DNA of 21,568 nucleotides, taken from contig JBBDWM010000026.1 in the NCBI GenBank assembly GCA_040902845.1, positions 1 through 21,568 on the forward strand. The letters are read 5' to 3'. The notes under the pieces were generated by a model that worked only from the letters and a program-made list of their open reading frames with translations, was not told the DNA's origin and ran no database searches. How positions within the stretch are numbered: position 1 is the stretch's first letter; every line of letters begins with the position of its first letter. This stretch comes from JALYNX01 sp040902845. Lineage in GTDB: Bacteria > Actinomycetota > Acidimicrobiia > Spongiisociales > ZC4RG35. Made by a program: the position numbers and the translations under genes. Shown here one piece after another: positions 6,777-14,879 of this stretch.

Positions 6777-6823
6777 GTGGTCAGGGACGGCGTCGATCCG
6801 TCGACCTCCGGTTTTTCAGACCG
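6777..6823 (-). repeat. att-like direct repeat, copy 2 (tRNA-Phe 3' fragment)
   Basis: It is identical over 47 bp to copies 1 and 3. Upstream on the minus strand there is no D arm; instead GCCCAG and CTGGGC could form a small hairpin, so a functional tRNA is excluded. It marks the joint between the two tandem islands. The 12-bp flank TGACCTGGGCTG follows at 6840-6851. The gap 6637-6986 contains only this repeat and the arm-like repeats. Confidence 0.75.
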
Positions 6824-6839
6824 TTGTCGCCCAGTTTGG

Positions 6840-6851
6840 TGACCTGGGCTG
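6840..6851 (+). other. conserved 12-bp flank TGACCTGGGCTG of att copy 2
   Basis: It is identical to 69-80 beside copy 1, but separated from the 47-bp core by 16 unrelated bases rather than 15. It is possibly an island-arm element recognised during integration. Confidence 0.4.
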
Positions 6852-6928
6852 TCTTGGAAATACGTGTATCTACCAGGTGGTTTGATCTCGCCAGATCTCG
6901 CATGGGTTGACCGACGCTCACGTGTGTT

Positions 6929-6947
6929 GTGGCCCAGCCGTGGCCCA
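6929..6947 (+). repeat. tandem GTGGCCCA pair (11-bp period), candidate integrase arm site, left end
   Basis: GTGGCCCA occurs at 6929-6936 and 6940-6947. A near-identical pair with the same period lies at 21437-21455, near the other end of the right island. Direct pairs one helical turn apart are typical arm-type sites of tyrosine integrases. An alternative is that this is a decayed integrase C-terminal coding segment: the plus-strand frame reads VLWPSRGPR, like some integrase tails. Confidence 0.4.
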
Positions 6948-6986
6948 AGATCCTGCTGCGACCGTGATCGCGACCTAGGGGCGGCT

Positions 6987-7322
6987 TCACTCTAAGTGAG
7001 CGAGGAACCCGGTGGGGGCCGATCTCTCCTGACGTCGCTTGACGATCCGGCCAACGGCGCGCTGTAGGAAGTCGCGATAGGCATCTTGGTCCCGGGTCCA
7101 ATTGGCGAGGGCTTCCTGGGTGTCCGACTTGAACGCTTCGAGCCAGTCGCTGCTGTTAGGACCACCGTTCTGGATCATGGGATCTACCAAAGGCAGGCAG
7201 CCCTCAACTATGCGCTTGTCGCTGTAATAGCCACCTTCGGTGGTGTGTAGCTCTGCCGTAGCAAAGAGGTGGGTAAGTAGCCTAAAGGCTTCCTCTTCAG
7301 TCAATATGCGCCGCTCGTCCAT
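6987..7322 (-). CDS. small hypothetical protein
   Basis: This 111-aa soluble acidic protein has no recognised domain. Sequence marks include ILTEEEAFRLLTHLFATAEL near the N-terminus and WTRDQDAYRDFLQRAVGRIV near the C-terminus, both likely helices. ATG 7322 is preferred because GAGGA stands seven bases upstream on the minus strand; an in-frame ATG at 7358 with GAGG nine bases upstream would add 12 residues. It lies just inside the right island, next to the att joint and opposite in direction to the catabolic genes, so it is probably island cargo unrelated to them. Confidence 0.55.
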   Translation of the reverse strand: MDERRILTEEEAFRLLTHLFATAELHTTEGGYYSDKRIVEGCLPLVDPMIQNGGPNSSDWLEAFKSDTQEALANWTRDQDAYRDFLQRAVGRIVKRRQERSAPTGFLAHLE

Positions 7323-7472
7323 CTCGTGTTCCTCAGACTCGTTAGCCGGTGCCGCCATGGAACTGAACCTCAAAATCGCGCCTTCAATGGGAGATGGTCA
7401 CCGTACGGCTCGATCCAGCGACCAACCTAGTGGGCCCTGGCGGGCGATGGTCGGGCTGTCGTTTCTCGGTTT

Positions 7473-7568
7473 TCAGACTTCCCAGGCTTCAACGGCTCCC
7501 TTGAAGCGGACAATGTTGCTGGTGATTTGTACGTAGGGCAACCAGCGAATGATGAACGAGGCTGGCAT
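7473..7568 (-). CDS. possible 31-codon ORF or gene remnant
   Basis: The frame reads sensibly (FIIRWLPYVQITSNIV, then FKGAVEAWEV and stop) and an AGGAG lies just before its ATG, with very short spacing. It includes a 7-bp hairpin, GCTTCAA/TTGAAGC (7486-7507). It may be the tail of a lost gene. Otherwise the gap 7323-7688 shows only the operator at 7663-7677 and no clear -35/-10 pair. Confidence 0.15.
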   Translation of the reverse strand: MPASFIIRWLPYVQITSNIVRFKGAVEAWEV

Positions 7569-7662
7569 CACTCCTGCAGCGCTCGACGGCTCCGTGACGC
7601 TCGAACGGCGGGGTCCCTCGGGGAGGCCTTCGACACCTCGGTATCATTGTTCGGTCGAGACG

Positions 7663-7677
7663 GTTCATTGAGTGAAA
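7663..7677 (+). promoter_or_regulatory. IclR-type operator, site A (aldehyde dehydrogenase)
   Basis: GTTCATTGAGTGAAA matches the dyad TTYCA-N5-TGAAA with one mismatch. Its 14-bp core TTCATTGAGTGAAA is the exact reverse complement of the core of site B at 9226-9239. It touches the ribosome site (AAGGAGG, 7677-7683), so binding here would block expression. Confidence 0.5.
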
Positions 7678-7688
7678 AGGAGGCGTGG

Positions 7689-9149
7689 GTGGCCGACCGC
7701 AAGCAGCTGTTCATTGGAGGGAAATGGGTGGAAGGAACCGGCACGGGCTCCATCCCGGTCCATAGCCCCGCCACCGGTGAGCTCTTGGCGGAGGTTCCCA
7801 TGGGCACCGCCGAGGACGTCGACCAGGCAGTCGAGGCGGCCCGGGCAGCTCGTCACCAGATCGCCTCCATGGGCCCCTACCAGCGGGGCGGGTTGCTCCA
7901 CGCCATCGCCGACGTCATCAGCGAGCGCAAGGAGGAGATCGCCCGGGATTTGGCCCAAGAGCAGGGCAAGCCTTTCCACTCGGAGGCACTCGGGGAGGTA
8001 GAGGCGGCCGTCGAGATGTGGCGCGATGCCGCCGAGGTCATAAAGCGCCTCGAGGGGGAGGTGGTCCCCTCTAGCGACCCGCAGAAGCGCATCTTCACCA
8101 TTCGCCAGCCCCGTGGCGTCTATGGGGTGATCACTCCCTGGAATTTCCCCGCCACCATCCCCACCGAGTACCTCTGTGCCGGACTGGCCTGCGGCAACGC
8201 CATCGTCTGGAAGCCGTCCGAGCTGACCCCCCTCACCGCCTTGCATCTGGCTCGAGCCATCGATGATGCCGGGGCTCCGCCGGGTGCGGTCAACGTAGTG
8301 ACCGGCGACGGCCCTACTGTCGGCGAGGCGATCGTGTCCCATCCCGGAGTCGATGCGGTCGGGGCCACCGGGAGCCCGCAGACCGGCGATCGAATCGCCC
8401 GGCTTGCCGGGGCCAAGCCGGTGCTGCTTGAGCTTGGGGGCAACTGCCCGGCAATCGTCTTCGCCGACGCCGACGTAGATATGGCCATCGGTCGGATGAT
8501 CTCTGGCTGTTTCGCCAATGCCGGACAGATCTGTGACTCGACGGAGCGCATCATCGTTCACGAGAGCCTGCACGACCGTGTGGTGGAGGGCTTGGTCAAG
8601 GGTGCGGAGGCCATCAAATTGGGCGCCTCACTCGACCCCGACACCACGATGGGCCCTCTCAACAACGAGCACACCGCGGCCAAGATCGACCGTCACCTGG
8701 CCGATGCCGCCAGTTCCGGGGCCACCGTGCTCGCCGGGGGAGCCAGGGCCGACGATCGCCCCACGCACCTCTACTACCGGCCGACGGTGGTGGACGGAGT
8801 CACCCCTGAGATGGAGATCTTCCGTGAGGAGACCTTCGGCCCCGTCGCCTCCGTCATCGCCTTCGCGGAGATCGACGAGGCGATCGGCCTCGCCAACGAC
8901 AACGACCTGGGTTTGGTGGCCGGGGTGTTCACCTCCGATCCCCAGCTTGCCGCCTACGCGGGTGAGAGGCTCGAGGCAGGAATAGTCAATCTCAACGACG
9001 TGCCCACTTATTGGCAGCCCCACACCGCCTTTGGCGGGTTCTCGGGGAAGCGGAGCGGAGTGGGCCGCCTCGGTGGGAAGTACACGATCATGGAGATGTC
9101 GCAGATCAAGACTCTGGTCTACGACGCCCGGCTGGGCGGTCCCCGGTAG
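7689..9149 (+). CDS. NAD(P)-dependent aldehyde dehydrogenase
   Basis: The 486-aa length is normal for the ALDH superfamily, which oxidises aldehydes to acids. The fold marks appear in order: WNFPATIPTEY in the cofactor domain, KPSELTPLTAL, ELGGN with catalytic Glu248, GQICDSTERI with nucleophile Cys282, EETFGPV, and the C-terminal FGGFSGKRSGVGRLGG. GTG 7689 is chosen because AAGGAGG stands five bases upstream and homology begins with a typical FIGGKWVEG; the open frame upstream (to 7527) carries no ALDH sequence. It is cytosolic. Its operator is shared with the ABC operon and the M81/oxidoreductase promoter, so it belongs to the same pathway, probably oxidising an aldehyde produced during breakdown of the imported compound. 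The exact substrate is not readable. Confidence 0.9.
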   Translation: MADRKQLFIGGKWVEGTGTGSIPVHSPATGELLAEVPMGTAEDVDQAVEAARAARHQIASMGPYQRGGLLHAIADVISERKEEIARDLAQEQGKPFHSEALGEVEAAVEMWRDAAEVIKRLEGEVVPSSDPQKRIFTIRQPRGVYGVITPWNFPATIPTEYLCAGLACGNAIVWKPSELTPLTALHLARAIDDAGAPPGAVNVVTGDGPTVGEAIVSHPGVDAVGATGSPQTGDRIARLAGAKPVLLELGGNCPAIVFADADVDMAIGRMISGCFANAGQICDSTERIIVHESLHDRVVEGLVKGAEAIKLGASLDPDTTMGPLNNEHTAAKIDRHLADAASSGATVLAGGARADDRPTHLYYRPTVVDGVTPEMEIFREETFGPVASVIAFAEIDEAIGLANDNDLGLVAGVFTSDPQLAAYAGERLEAGIVNLNDVPTYWQPHTAFGGFSGKRSGVGRLGGKYTIMEMSQIKTLVYDARLGGPR

Positions 9150-9172
9150 GCCTGGGTGGTGTCCGGGGACGG

Positions 9173-9201
9173 TTGACGCTGTCTGGGGTCAATGATACAT
9201 T
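9173..9201 (+). promoter_or_regulatory. sigma70-type promoter of the ABC transporter operon
   Basis: TTGACG (9173-9178) and TACATT (9196-9201) are separated by exactly 17 bp. Transcription would start near 9208, just ahead of the operator dyads and 50-odd bases before the SBP start codon. Confidence 0.55.
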
Positions 9202-9209
9202 CATGTCAC

Positions 9210-9239
9210 TGGGCGAGTCGCCCATTTCACTCAATGAAA
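9210..9239 (+). promoter_or_regulatory. two adjacent dyads at the ABC operon start, including IclR-type site B
   Basis: TGGGCGAGTCGCCCA (9210-9224) is a perfect 7-bp inverted repeat around one base. It is followed directly by TTTCACTCAATGAAA (9225-9239), the best match to TTYCA-N5-TGAAA. Both lie downstream of the predicted transcription start, a position suited to repression. The first dyad may instead be an mRNA hairpin. Confidence 0.5.
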
Positions 9240-9260
9240 AGGCTATCAAGGAGGACAATC

Positions 9261-10865
9261 ATGGGGCTCCGGCGGAAGACGACCTTTATTCTCTTGGCAT
9301 TGGCACTGGTGGCTACGGCCTGTACCTCGAAGACCGCTGATACCACCACCACCGAGGCGGCACCCGGCGCCACCGCGGCCCCGGGGACCACTGCCGCTCC
9401 CACCGACACCACGGCCGCCCCGAGCGCCGAGGGCAGCGTCCGCTTCCTCATCGCCGAGAACTTCTGGGCCGACTGGGACCCCTACCAGCACACGGCGCAG
9501 AGTCAGGGGAGGATCGAGGCGCAGATCTTCGACTACCTCGTCGACTTCCCGGGTGGCGACCTCTCCAGCCCTCAGCCGATGCTGGCCACCGAGTGGACCC
9601 AGATCGACGACAGCACCTGGGAATTCCGGCTTCGTGAAGGGGTCACCTTCCACGACGGCTCGACCTTTGACGGCGAGGACGTGAAGGCCTCCATCGAACT
9701 GTCATCCGGCGCGACGGAGACGCCGTCGCTTCAGGCCGGCGACTGGATTCCCACCACGGTCGAGGTGGTCGACCCGCTCACGGTGAGACTGCAGAGCGAG
9801 GGCCCATTCGCCGCCCTGTTCGCCCAGCTACGCAACACGATCATCGTCTCGGCGGAGGACCTCGCCGACAACCCGGAGGGCATCAAGACCCAGCCCAACG
9901 GGACCGGGCCCTTCAAGCTGGTGACCAACGACCCCACCCGCAAGGTGATGGAGGCCAATGCCGACTACTGGCAGGGTGCGCCTCAGATCGCCGAGCTGGT
10001 ATGGGAGTTCATCCAGGACCCCGACACCCGTCTCAGCGCCTTGTTGGCCGGACAGGCCCATGCCATCGATCGGGTGCCGCCCCAGCATCTGCAGGTGGTC
10101 GCGGGCAGCCCCGACTTTGTCCTGTCGTCGGTCACCGGGATCGAGAGCGTCAACCTGTGGGTGCTCCCAGGCCGGTTCCCGTTGTGGGAGGAGAGCCCTG
10201 AGTTCCGCGAGGCGGTGATGTGGTCGATCGATCGCGAGGCCCTGGTGACCAGTCTGGTCCAAGGGGAGAGCGCGGTGGCGACCAGCTTCGTGCCCACCGA
10301 GACGCTGTATCACACGCCGGGTGAGCCCGCCTACACACGTGACGCCGAACAGGCGGCAGCTCTGCTCGAGCAAGGCGGGATCGCCGACGGCGGGCCCGAG
10401 TTCGAGCTCTGGGTGGCCAGCGGCTTCCTGCCCCGGGCAGAAGAGGTGGTGTCGGCGATCGTGGCCAACATGGAGGAGGTGGGCTTGAAGCCAAGGGTGG
10501 TCACCTCCGACCTGGGCGGGATGATCGACGACATCTTCTCCGAGGATGGCACCGGTGACATGTACCACCTGAGTTGGAGCAGTAACGGCGACCCCACCGC
10601 TCATGCCCGGGTCTACTCGTCCAGCTTCGCCTGGTTCTTCGGGGACGAAGAGCTCGACGAGCTGATCGCATCGGTGGCCACCACCACCGACCCGGCGGCG
10701 CGCGAGCAGGTGACCGTCGAGATGCAGGCCCATCTCTGGGACCAGCTCTGGCAAATCCCGCTCTACAACAGCGATTTCTCCATCGCCCACAGCGCCAGCC
10801 TCGAGGGCCTGGAAGTGCGTCCCAATTTCCAGACGCTCTTCTATCCCGCCCGGCTCAGCGAGTGA
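9261..10865 (+). CDS. ABC transporter substrate-binding lipoprotein (family 5, peptide/opine type)
   Basis: The protein has 534 aa. Residues 1-20 are a lipoprotein signal ending LVATA before Cys21, which would be lipidated to hold the protein on the outer face of the membrane. A Thr/Ala/Pro-rich flexible linker follows to about residue 55. The body fits SBP_bac_5: MLATEWTQIDDSTWEFRLRE, GVTFHDGSTFDGEDVKAS, GTGPFKL, EFREAVMWSIDREALV. This family captures oligopeptides, opines, nickel chelates and other amides. AAGGAGG six bases ahead of ATG 9261 fixes the start; upstream in-frame codons are not coding. It is first gene of the importer operon. The ligand is unknown, but M81 and creatininase neighbours favour an amide or modified peptide. 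Confidence 0.9.
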   Translation: MGLRRKTTFILLALALVATACTSKTADTTTTEAAPGATAAPGTTAAPTDTTAAPSAEGSVRFLIAENFWADWDPYQHTAQSQGRIEAQIFDYLVDFPGGDLSSPQPMLATEWTQIDDSTWEFRLREGVTFHDGSTFDGEDVKASIELSSGATETPSLQAGDWIPTTVEVVDPLTVRLQSEGPFAALFAQLRNTIIVSAEDLADNPEGIKTQPNGTGPFKLVTNDPTRKVMEANADYWQGAPQIAELVWEFIQDPDTRLSALLAGQAHAIDRVPPQHLQVVAGSPDFVLSSVTGIESVNLWVLPGRFPLWEESPEFREAVMWSIDREALVTSLVQGESAVATSFVPTETLYHTPGEPAYTRDAEQAAALLEQGGIADGGPEFELWVASGFLPRAEEVVSAIVANMEEVGLKPRVVTSDLGGMIDDIFSEDGTGDMYHLSWSSNGDPTAHARVYSSSFAWFFGDEELDELIASVATTTDPAAREQVTVEMQAHLWDQLWQIPLYNSDFSIAHSASLEGLEVRPNFQTLFYPARLSE

Positions 10866-10901
10866 CTGAGACCCATACACTGCCTTCATGACGTGACCGC
10901 G

Positions 10902-10940
10902 GGGAGCCGAGCAGCAGGCGACGCAGGACGCTCGGCTCCC
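10902..10940 (+). other. 11-bp stem hairpin between SBP and permease genes
   Basis: GGGAGCCGAGC (10902-10912) pairs perfectly with GCTCGGCTCCC (10930-10940) around a 17-base loop. There is no T-run, so full termination is unlikely. In binding-protein importer operons such structures commonly stabilise the SBP message so that it is made in excess over membrane parts. Confidence 0.6.
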
Positions 10941-10961
10941 GGGCCACGGAAGGCGTAGCAC

Positions 10962-11888
10962 ATGCTCAGGTTCACTCTTCGTCGCAGCGCCCAGATGGTC
11001 GTTGTGGTGCTGGGCGTGGTAACCCTGGTCTTCTTCATCCTCCGCTTCGCCACTGGTGACCCCGCCCGATTGATGCACCCCCCGGGCGAGCAGGACGAGA
11101 TAGTGCAGCTCACCAGGGAGCGGATAGGGACCGACCGGCCCCTGATGGTCCAGTACGGCGACTACCTGGTCGGGCTGGCTCAAGGCGATTTGGGTACGTC
11201 CTTTCACGGTGGGCAGCCGGTCATGGAGGAGGTCCTCGACACCCTGCCCAACACGGCCGCCCTGGCAGCGGTAACCATCGTGGCCTCTTCCACCCTCGCT
11301 CTTGTCTTGGGGATCACCGCCGCTCTCCGTCCCAACGGCCTGTTGGACCGGGCGGTGCTGGTGTATGTCTCCCTGGCATTGGCCACACCCAGCTTTTGGC
11401 TGGCCACCGTGTTGGTCCTCTTCTTCGCGGTGCAGCTGGCTTGGTTCCCTGCGGTCGACATGGAAGGACCGAGGAGCTTCGTCCTGCCGGTGGCGACTCT
11501 GGTAGTGGCCCTCACGCCGGTCTTGATCCGCACCATCCGCCAGTCGTTCCTGGACACCCTGGGTGACGACCATGTCCGTGCGGCTCGGGCGCGTGGGATC
11601 TCAGAGAGGAGGGTCATCCTGGTCCATGGTCTCAAGGTGGCTTCTCTCCCGCTGGTGACTCTGGTCGGCTTGCAGGCGGGCCTGATCCTGGCCGGTGCCT
11701 ATGTGGTCGAGTTCATCTTCAACTGGCCCGGGATCGGCAAGCTCACCCTGGACGCCGTGGCGGGTCGGAACTTCCCGGTGATCCAAGGAGGCGTACTGGT
11801 GGCGGCGCTGGCCTTCGTGCTGGTCAATTTCGTGGTCGATCTGGTCTACGCGGCGCTCGACCCCAGAATTCGACTGGGTATGAGGTGA
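10962..11888 (+). CDS. ABC importer permease, DppB/OppB type
   Basis: The protein has 308 aa with six predicted membrane segments; the first is near residues 9-30 (VVVVLGVVTLVFFILRFATG). GDPAR after the first helix and the cytoplasmic coupling (EAA) segment DHVRAARARGISERRVI are characteristic of BPD_transp_1 permeases of the dipeptide/oligopeptide class. FNWPGIGKLTLDAV near the C-terminus is also typical. It pairs with the DppC part of the next gene to form the channel. GGAAGG lies eight bases before the ATG. The stop overlaps the next start (GTGA at 11885-11888), so translation is coupled. Confidence 0.9.
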   Translation: MLRFTLRRSAQMVVVVLGVVTLVFFILRFATGDPARLMHPPGEQDEIVQLTRERIGTDRPLMVQYGDYLVGLAQGDLGTSFHGGQPVMEEVLDTLPNTAALAAVTIVASSTLALVLGITAALRPNGLLDRAVLVYVSLALATPSFWLATVLVLFFAVQLAWFPAVDMEGPRSFVLPVATLVVALTPVLIRTIRQSFLDTLGDDHVRAARARGISERRVILVHGLKVASLPLVTLVGLQAGLILAGAYVVEFIFNWPGIGKLTLDAVAGRNFPVIQGGVLVAALAFVLVNFVVDLVYAALDPRIRLGMR

Positions 11889-13873
11889 CCAACCGCACAG
11901 TCGGCGATGCCGTCGTGGGAGAGGCGGAGGTCGAGCCATCGGCTCGCGGCCGGACGCTCCGGCGTCTGCTGCGTCGCAAGACCTTCCTGGCCGGGGCGGT
12001 GCTTCTGGTTCTGATCGTCGTTGTGGCGGTGTTGGCCCCCTTGTTGGCTCCTCACGACCCGATCCGCCAGGACCTCTCCGCCAGCCTGGCCCCACCCTTC
12101 TGGGTGGAGGGCGGCTCGATGGAGCATCCACTCGGCACCGACACTCTGGGGCGCGACACGGCTTCCCGACTCATCTACGGGGCGAGGAACTCCCTGGTGA
12201 TCGCGTTCTTCGCGGTGGTGATCGCCTCCATCCTGGGGCTGGTAGCCGGCATCGCGGCCGGGTTCTCCAGGGGTTGGTTGGACGCACTGCTTATGCGTCT
12301 CGGGGACATGCAGCTCGCCTTCCCATTCATCCTGTTGGCGATCATCGTGCTCGGGACGCTCCCCGATCGGAATGCATTGCATCTCATCCTGGTGCTTGGG
12401 ATCCCGGGCTGGATCCTCTACGCCCGCGTGGTTCGGTCCCGGGTGCTGGCGGAACGGGACAAGGACTACGTGACCGCCGCCAGGGCGATCGGCGCCGGTC
12501 GCTACCGGCTGATGACCAAATACGTCCTCCCCGCGGTGTGGCAGGTGGTGCTGGTGATCGCCATGATCGACATCGGGTTCGTGATCCTCGTCGAGTCGAC
12601 GCTCAGCTTTCTCGGTTTGGGACTGACTCCTCCCACCCCCTCTTGGGGGTTGATCATGGCCGAGGGTCGCCGGAACATGATCATCTCCCCTTGGCTGTCG
12701 ATACTCCCCGGGCTGGCCATCATGGTGACGGTCCTCGCCATAAATCTCACCGCAGACGGGGCCGCCGATGTCCTCGACCCCAAGCTGAAGAAGGGCATCT
12801 TCCGACGGCGGCGTCAGAAGACCCCGGCCCCGCCCAGTGTCGTTGCCGCTCCCCGGTCGGGGGGACACGGCCAACCGGCTGCAGCAACTCTTCTCTCCGT
12901 GAGAGAGCTGAGCGTGGAGTTCCCGCTCCAGGATGCAACGGTGAGGGCGGTCCGGACCGTGAGCTTCGACGTCGACCGGGAAGAGACCCTGGGCATCGTG
13001 GGGGAGAGCGGCTCGGGCAAGTCGGTCACCGCCCTCTCGATCATCCAACTGCTCGACTCGCCGGGGCGGGTCACCGGGGGTCAGGTCCTCTTCGAGGGGC
13101 GGGATCTGACCCGCATCGGCGATCGCGAGATGGCGGCACTGCGAGGCCGCAAGATCGGGATGATCTTCCAAAACCCCGCCGCCTCGTTGAACCCGGTGCT
13201 CAGCATCGGCTCGCAGATGGTCGAGACCACACGCGCTCACCAGCGGATCGGTTCGGACGAGGCGAGGGAGAAGGCGGCAGCCGCCCTTCTGGACGTGGGC
13301 ATCGGCGATCCCGACTTTGTCCTCACCCAGTACCCGTTCCAGCTCAGCGGGGGGATGAACCAACGGGTGATGATCGCCATGGCCATGCTGGCCCGGCCGG
13401 ACCTGCTCATCGCCGACGAGCCCACCACCGCCCTCGACGTCACTACCCAGGCCCAGGTGCTCGAGCAGCTCCGTGAGGTCACTCGCCAGCACCGGACGGC
13501 CATGATCTTCATCACCCACGACATCGCACTGGTTCGCGAGTACGCCGACAGCATCGTCGTCCTCTACGCCGGCCAGGTGGCCGAGCACGGCCCGGTGGAG
13601 GCAGTGATCGGCTCCCCGGAGCACCCCTACACGCAGGCCCTGTTGGAGTCGGTGCCACGAGGCGACATCGATCCCGGCGAGCGTCTTCCGATCATCAGGG
13701 GAGAGCTTCCCGACCCCACCCGGGTGCCCATCGGCTGTCCGTTCGCCCCCCGCTGCCCCTATGTGATGGAGGTGTGCGTGGAGGTCAATCCCCCGCTGGA
13801 GACGGTGGGTGAGGGTCGGCTGGCGGCCTGCCATCTCGACTCGGTCCCAGCCGGCAAGGTAGCGGTGCGATGA
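11885..13873 (+). CDS. fused ABC permease-ATPase (DppC + DppD)
   Basis: It is one continuous frame of 662 aa. Residues about 30-300 are a DppC-type permease: first helix LAGAVLLVLIVVVAVLAPLL, HPLGTDTLGRD, and the coupling segment KDYVTAARAIGAGRYRL. A basic/Pro linker (RRRRQKTPAPPS) leads to an ATPase at about 340-600 with Walker A GESGSGKSV (about 373-381), Q-loop FQNP, signature LSGGM, Walker B LLIADEP and H-loop THD. The C-terminal oligopeptide/dipeptide transporter domain contains GCPFAPRCPYVMEVC. Separate genes are usual, but this fusion type is known in some actinobacterial importers. All ATPase motifs are intact. The start GTG overlaps the preceding stop, and its end overlaps the next ATG by ATGA. 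Confidence 0.9.
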   Translation: MTNRTVGDAVVGEAEVEPSARGRTLRRLLRRKTFLAGAVLLVLIVVVAVLAPLLAPHDPIRQDLSASLAPPFWVEGGSMEHPLGTDTLGRDTASRLIYGARNSLVIAFFAVVIASILGLVAGIAAGFSRGWLDALLMRLGDMQLAFPFILLAIIVLGTLPDRNALHLILVLGIPGWILYARVVRSRVLAERDKDYVTAARAIGAGRYRLMTKYVLPAVWQVVLVIAMIDIGFVILVESTLSFLGLGLTPPTPSWGLIMAEGRRNMIISPWLSILPGLAIMVTVLAINLTADGAADVLDPKLKKGIFRRRRQKTPAPPSVVAAPRSGGHGQPAAATLLSVRELSVEFPLQDATVRAVRTVSFDVDREETLGIVGESGSGKSVTALSIIQLLDSPGRVTGGQVLFEGRDLTRIGDREMAALRGRKIGMIFQNPAASLNPVLSIGSQMVETTRAHQRIGSDEAREKAAAALLDVGIGDPDFVLTQYPFQLSGGMNQRVMIAMAMLARPDLLIADEPTTALDVTTQAQVLEQLREVTRQHRTAMIFITHDIALVREYADSIVVLYAGQVAEHGPVEAVIGSPEHPYTQALLESVPRGDIDPGERLPIIRGELPDPTRVPIGCPFAPRCPYVMEVCVEVNPPLETVGEGRLAACHLDSVPAGKVAVR

Positions 13874-14874
13874 CGCCCCCGCTCCTCGAAGTCCGCGGCC
13901 TCGCCAAGCACTATGTGCGGAGTCGGGGTTTCGTCGGAGCCAAGAAGACGGTGCGTGCGGTGGACGGGGTGAGCTTCACCATCGAGGAGGGGGAGACACT
14001 CGGGCTGGTAGGCGAGAGCGGGTGCGGCAAGTCGACTCTGGCTCGCACCATCTTGTTCCTGGAGGAACCGACCGCCGGAGAGGTCTACTTCGCCGGCGAG
14101 CGGCTCGACGCCGGGCGGGTCAAGGAGCTGCGGCGTCGGGCTCAGATCGTCTTCCAGGACCCGTACTCGTCCCTGCCTCCCCGAATGAAGGTGGGCTCGA
14201 TCGTGGCCGACCCTCTGGAGATCCACGGCTTGGAGCGGGGGTCCGCGGTGCGGAAACGGGTCGGCCAGCTCCTCGCAGATGTGGGACTCAAGCCGGATGA
14301 TGCCGACAAGTACCCGCACGAGCTGAGCGGTGGCCAGCGCCAGCGGGTCGGCATCGCCCGGGCGCTGGCGGTCCAGCCTTCTCTCATCGTGGCCGATGAG
14401 GCAGTCTCTTCCCTCGACGTGTCGGTGCAGGCGCAGATCCTGAACCTGCTCAAGGATCTCCAGAGACGGCATCGGCTCGCCTACTTGTTCGTGTCGCACG
14501 ATTTGGGGGTCGTCAAGTACATGAGCCACCGGATAGCCGTCATGTACCTGGGCGACATAGTGGAGTTCGCCTCCTCGAAGGAGCTCTACGAGAGACCGCT
14601 CCATCCCTACACCCGGGCGCTGATGTCGGCCGCCCCCTCTGTGCATGCCGTGCAGCGGAAGCGAATCCGGCTGGCGGGCGAGCCTCCCGATCCCGGAGAC
14701 CCGCCCCCCGGCTGCAAGTTCCATCCCCGCTGCCCGATCGCCCAGACGGTCTGCTCCGAGAAGATCCCGGGGCTCGACGAGTGGCTGCCCGGCCGGCATG
14801 CCGCATGTCACTTCGCGCTCGCCGGAGAGGAGGCGTGGGCGGTGGCCGGAGACGAAACCGAGGCGGGAGGATGA
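13870..14874 (+). CDS. ABC importer ATPase, DppF/OppF type
   Basis: The protein has 334 aa. Walker A GESGCGKST lies near residue 47, Q-loop FQDPYSSL near 95, signature LSGGQRQRVGIARAL near 152, Walker B LIVADEAVSSLD near 172, and H-loop SHDLGVVKYMSHRIAVMYLG follows. The C-terminal oligopeptide/dipeptide transporter domain includes GCKFHPRCPIAQTVC. Two common family residues differ: PYSSLPPRM instead of the usual SSLNPRM, and DEAVS instead of DEPVS. Neither removes catalytic groups. It overlaps the fusion gene by four bases and ends only five bases from the convergent M81 gene, leaving no room for a terminator. Confidence 0.9.
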   Translation: MTPPLLEVRGLAKHYVRSRGFVGAKKTVRAVDGVSFTIEEGETLGLVGESGCGKSTLARTILFLEEPTAGEVYFAGERLDAGRVKELRRRAQIVFQDPYSSLPPRMKVGSIVADPLEIHGLERGSAVRKRVGQLLADVGLKPDDADKYPHELSGGQRQRVGIARALAVQPSLIVADEAVSSLDVSVQAQILNLLKDLQRRHRLAYLFVSHDLGVVKYMSHRIAVMYLGDIVEFASSKELYERPLHPYTRALMSAAPSVHAVQRKRIRLAGEPPDPGDPPPGCKFHPRCPIAQTVCSEKIPGLDEWLPGRHAACHFALAGEEAWAVAGDETEAGG

Positions 14875-14879
14875 CTCCC

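Larger units (their letters stand above)
7..6823. mobile_element. left genomic island bounded by tRNA-Phe 3'-end repeats
   Basis: The interval is bounded by two identical 47-bp direct repeats (7-53 and 6777-6823) that match the 3' part of a tRNA-Phe. This is the classic footprint of tyrosine-integrase insertion at a tRNA gene. It holds an MNT/HEPN pair, a truncated integrase, a TetR-hydrolase/glycosyltransferase-OsmC cluster, several gene fragments and a membrane protein. The only integrase trace (about 1196-1620) lacks its N-terminal half, so the island cannot excise with its own enzyme as far as can be seen. Island status is inferred from the repeats and content; circular excision products were not examined. 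Confidence 0.6.

Noticed and set aside
7..6851. Integron attC sites or a cassette array
   Set aside because: Conserved outer blocks with a variable middle suggested attC, but no GTTRRRY core or integron integrase is seen, and the repeat is plainly a tRNA 3' part.
12274..13476. A 400-residue open frame inside the permease-ATPase gene
   Set aside because: Low-complexity Arg/Gly/Pro-rich translation typical of an out-of-frame shadow in high-GC DNA; the other frame carries all transporter motifs.
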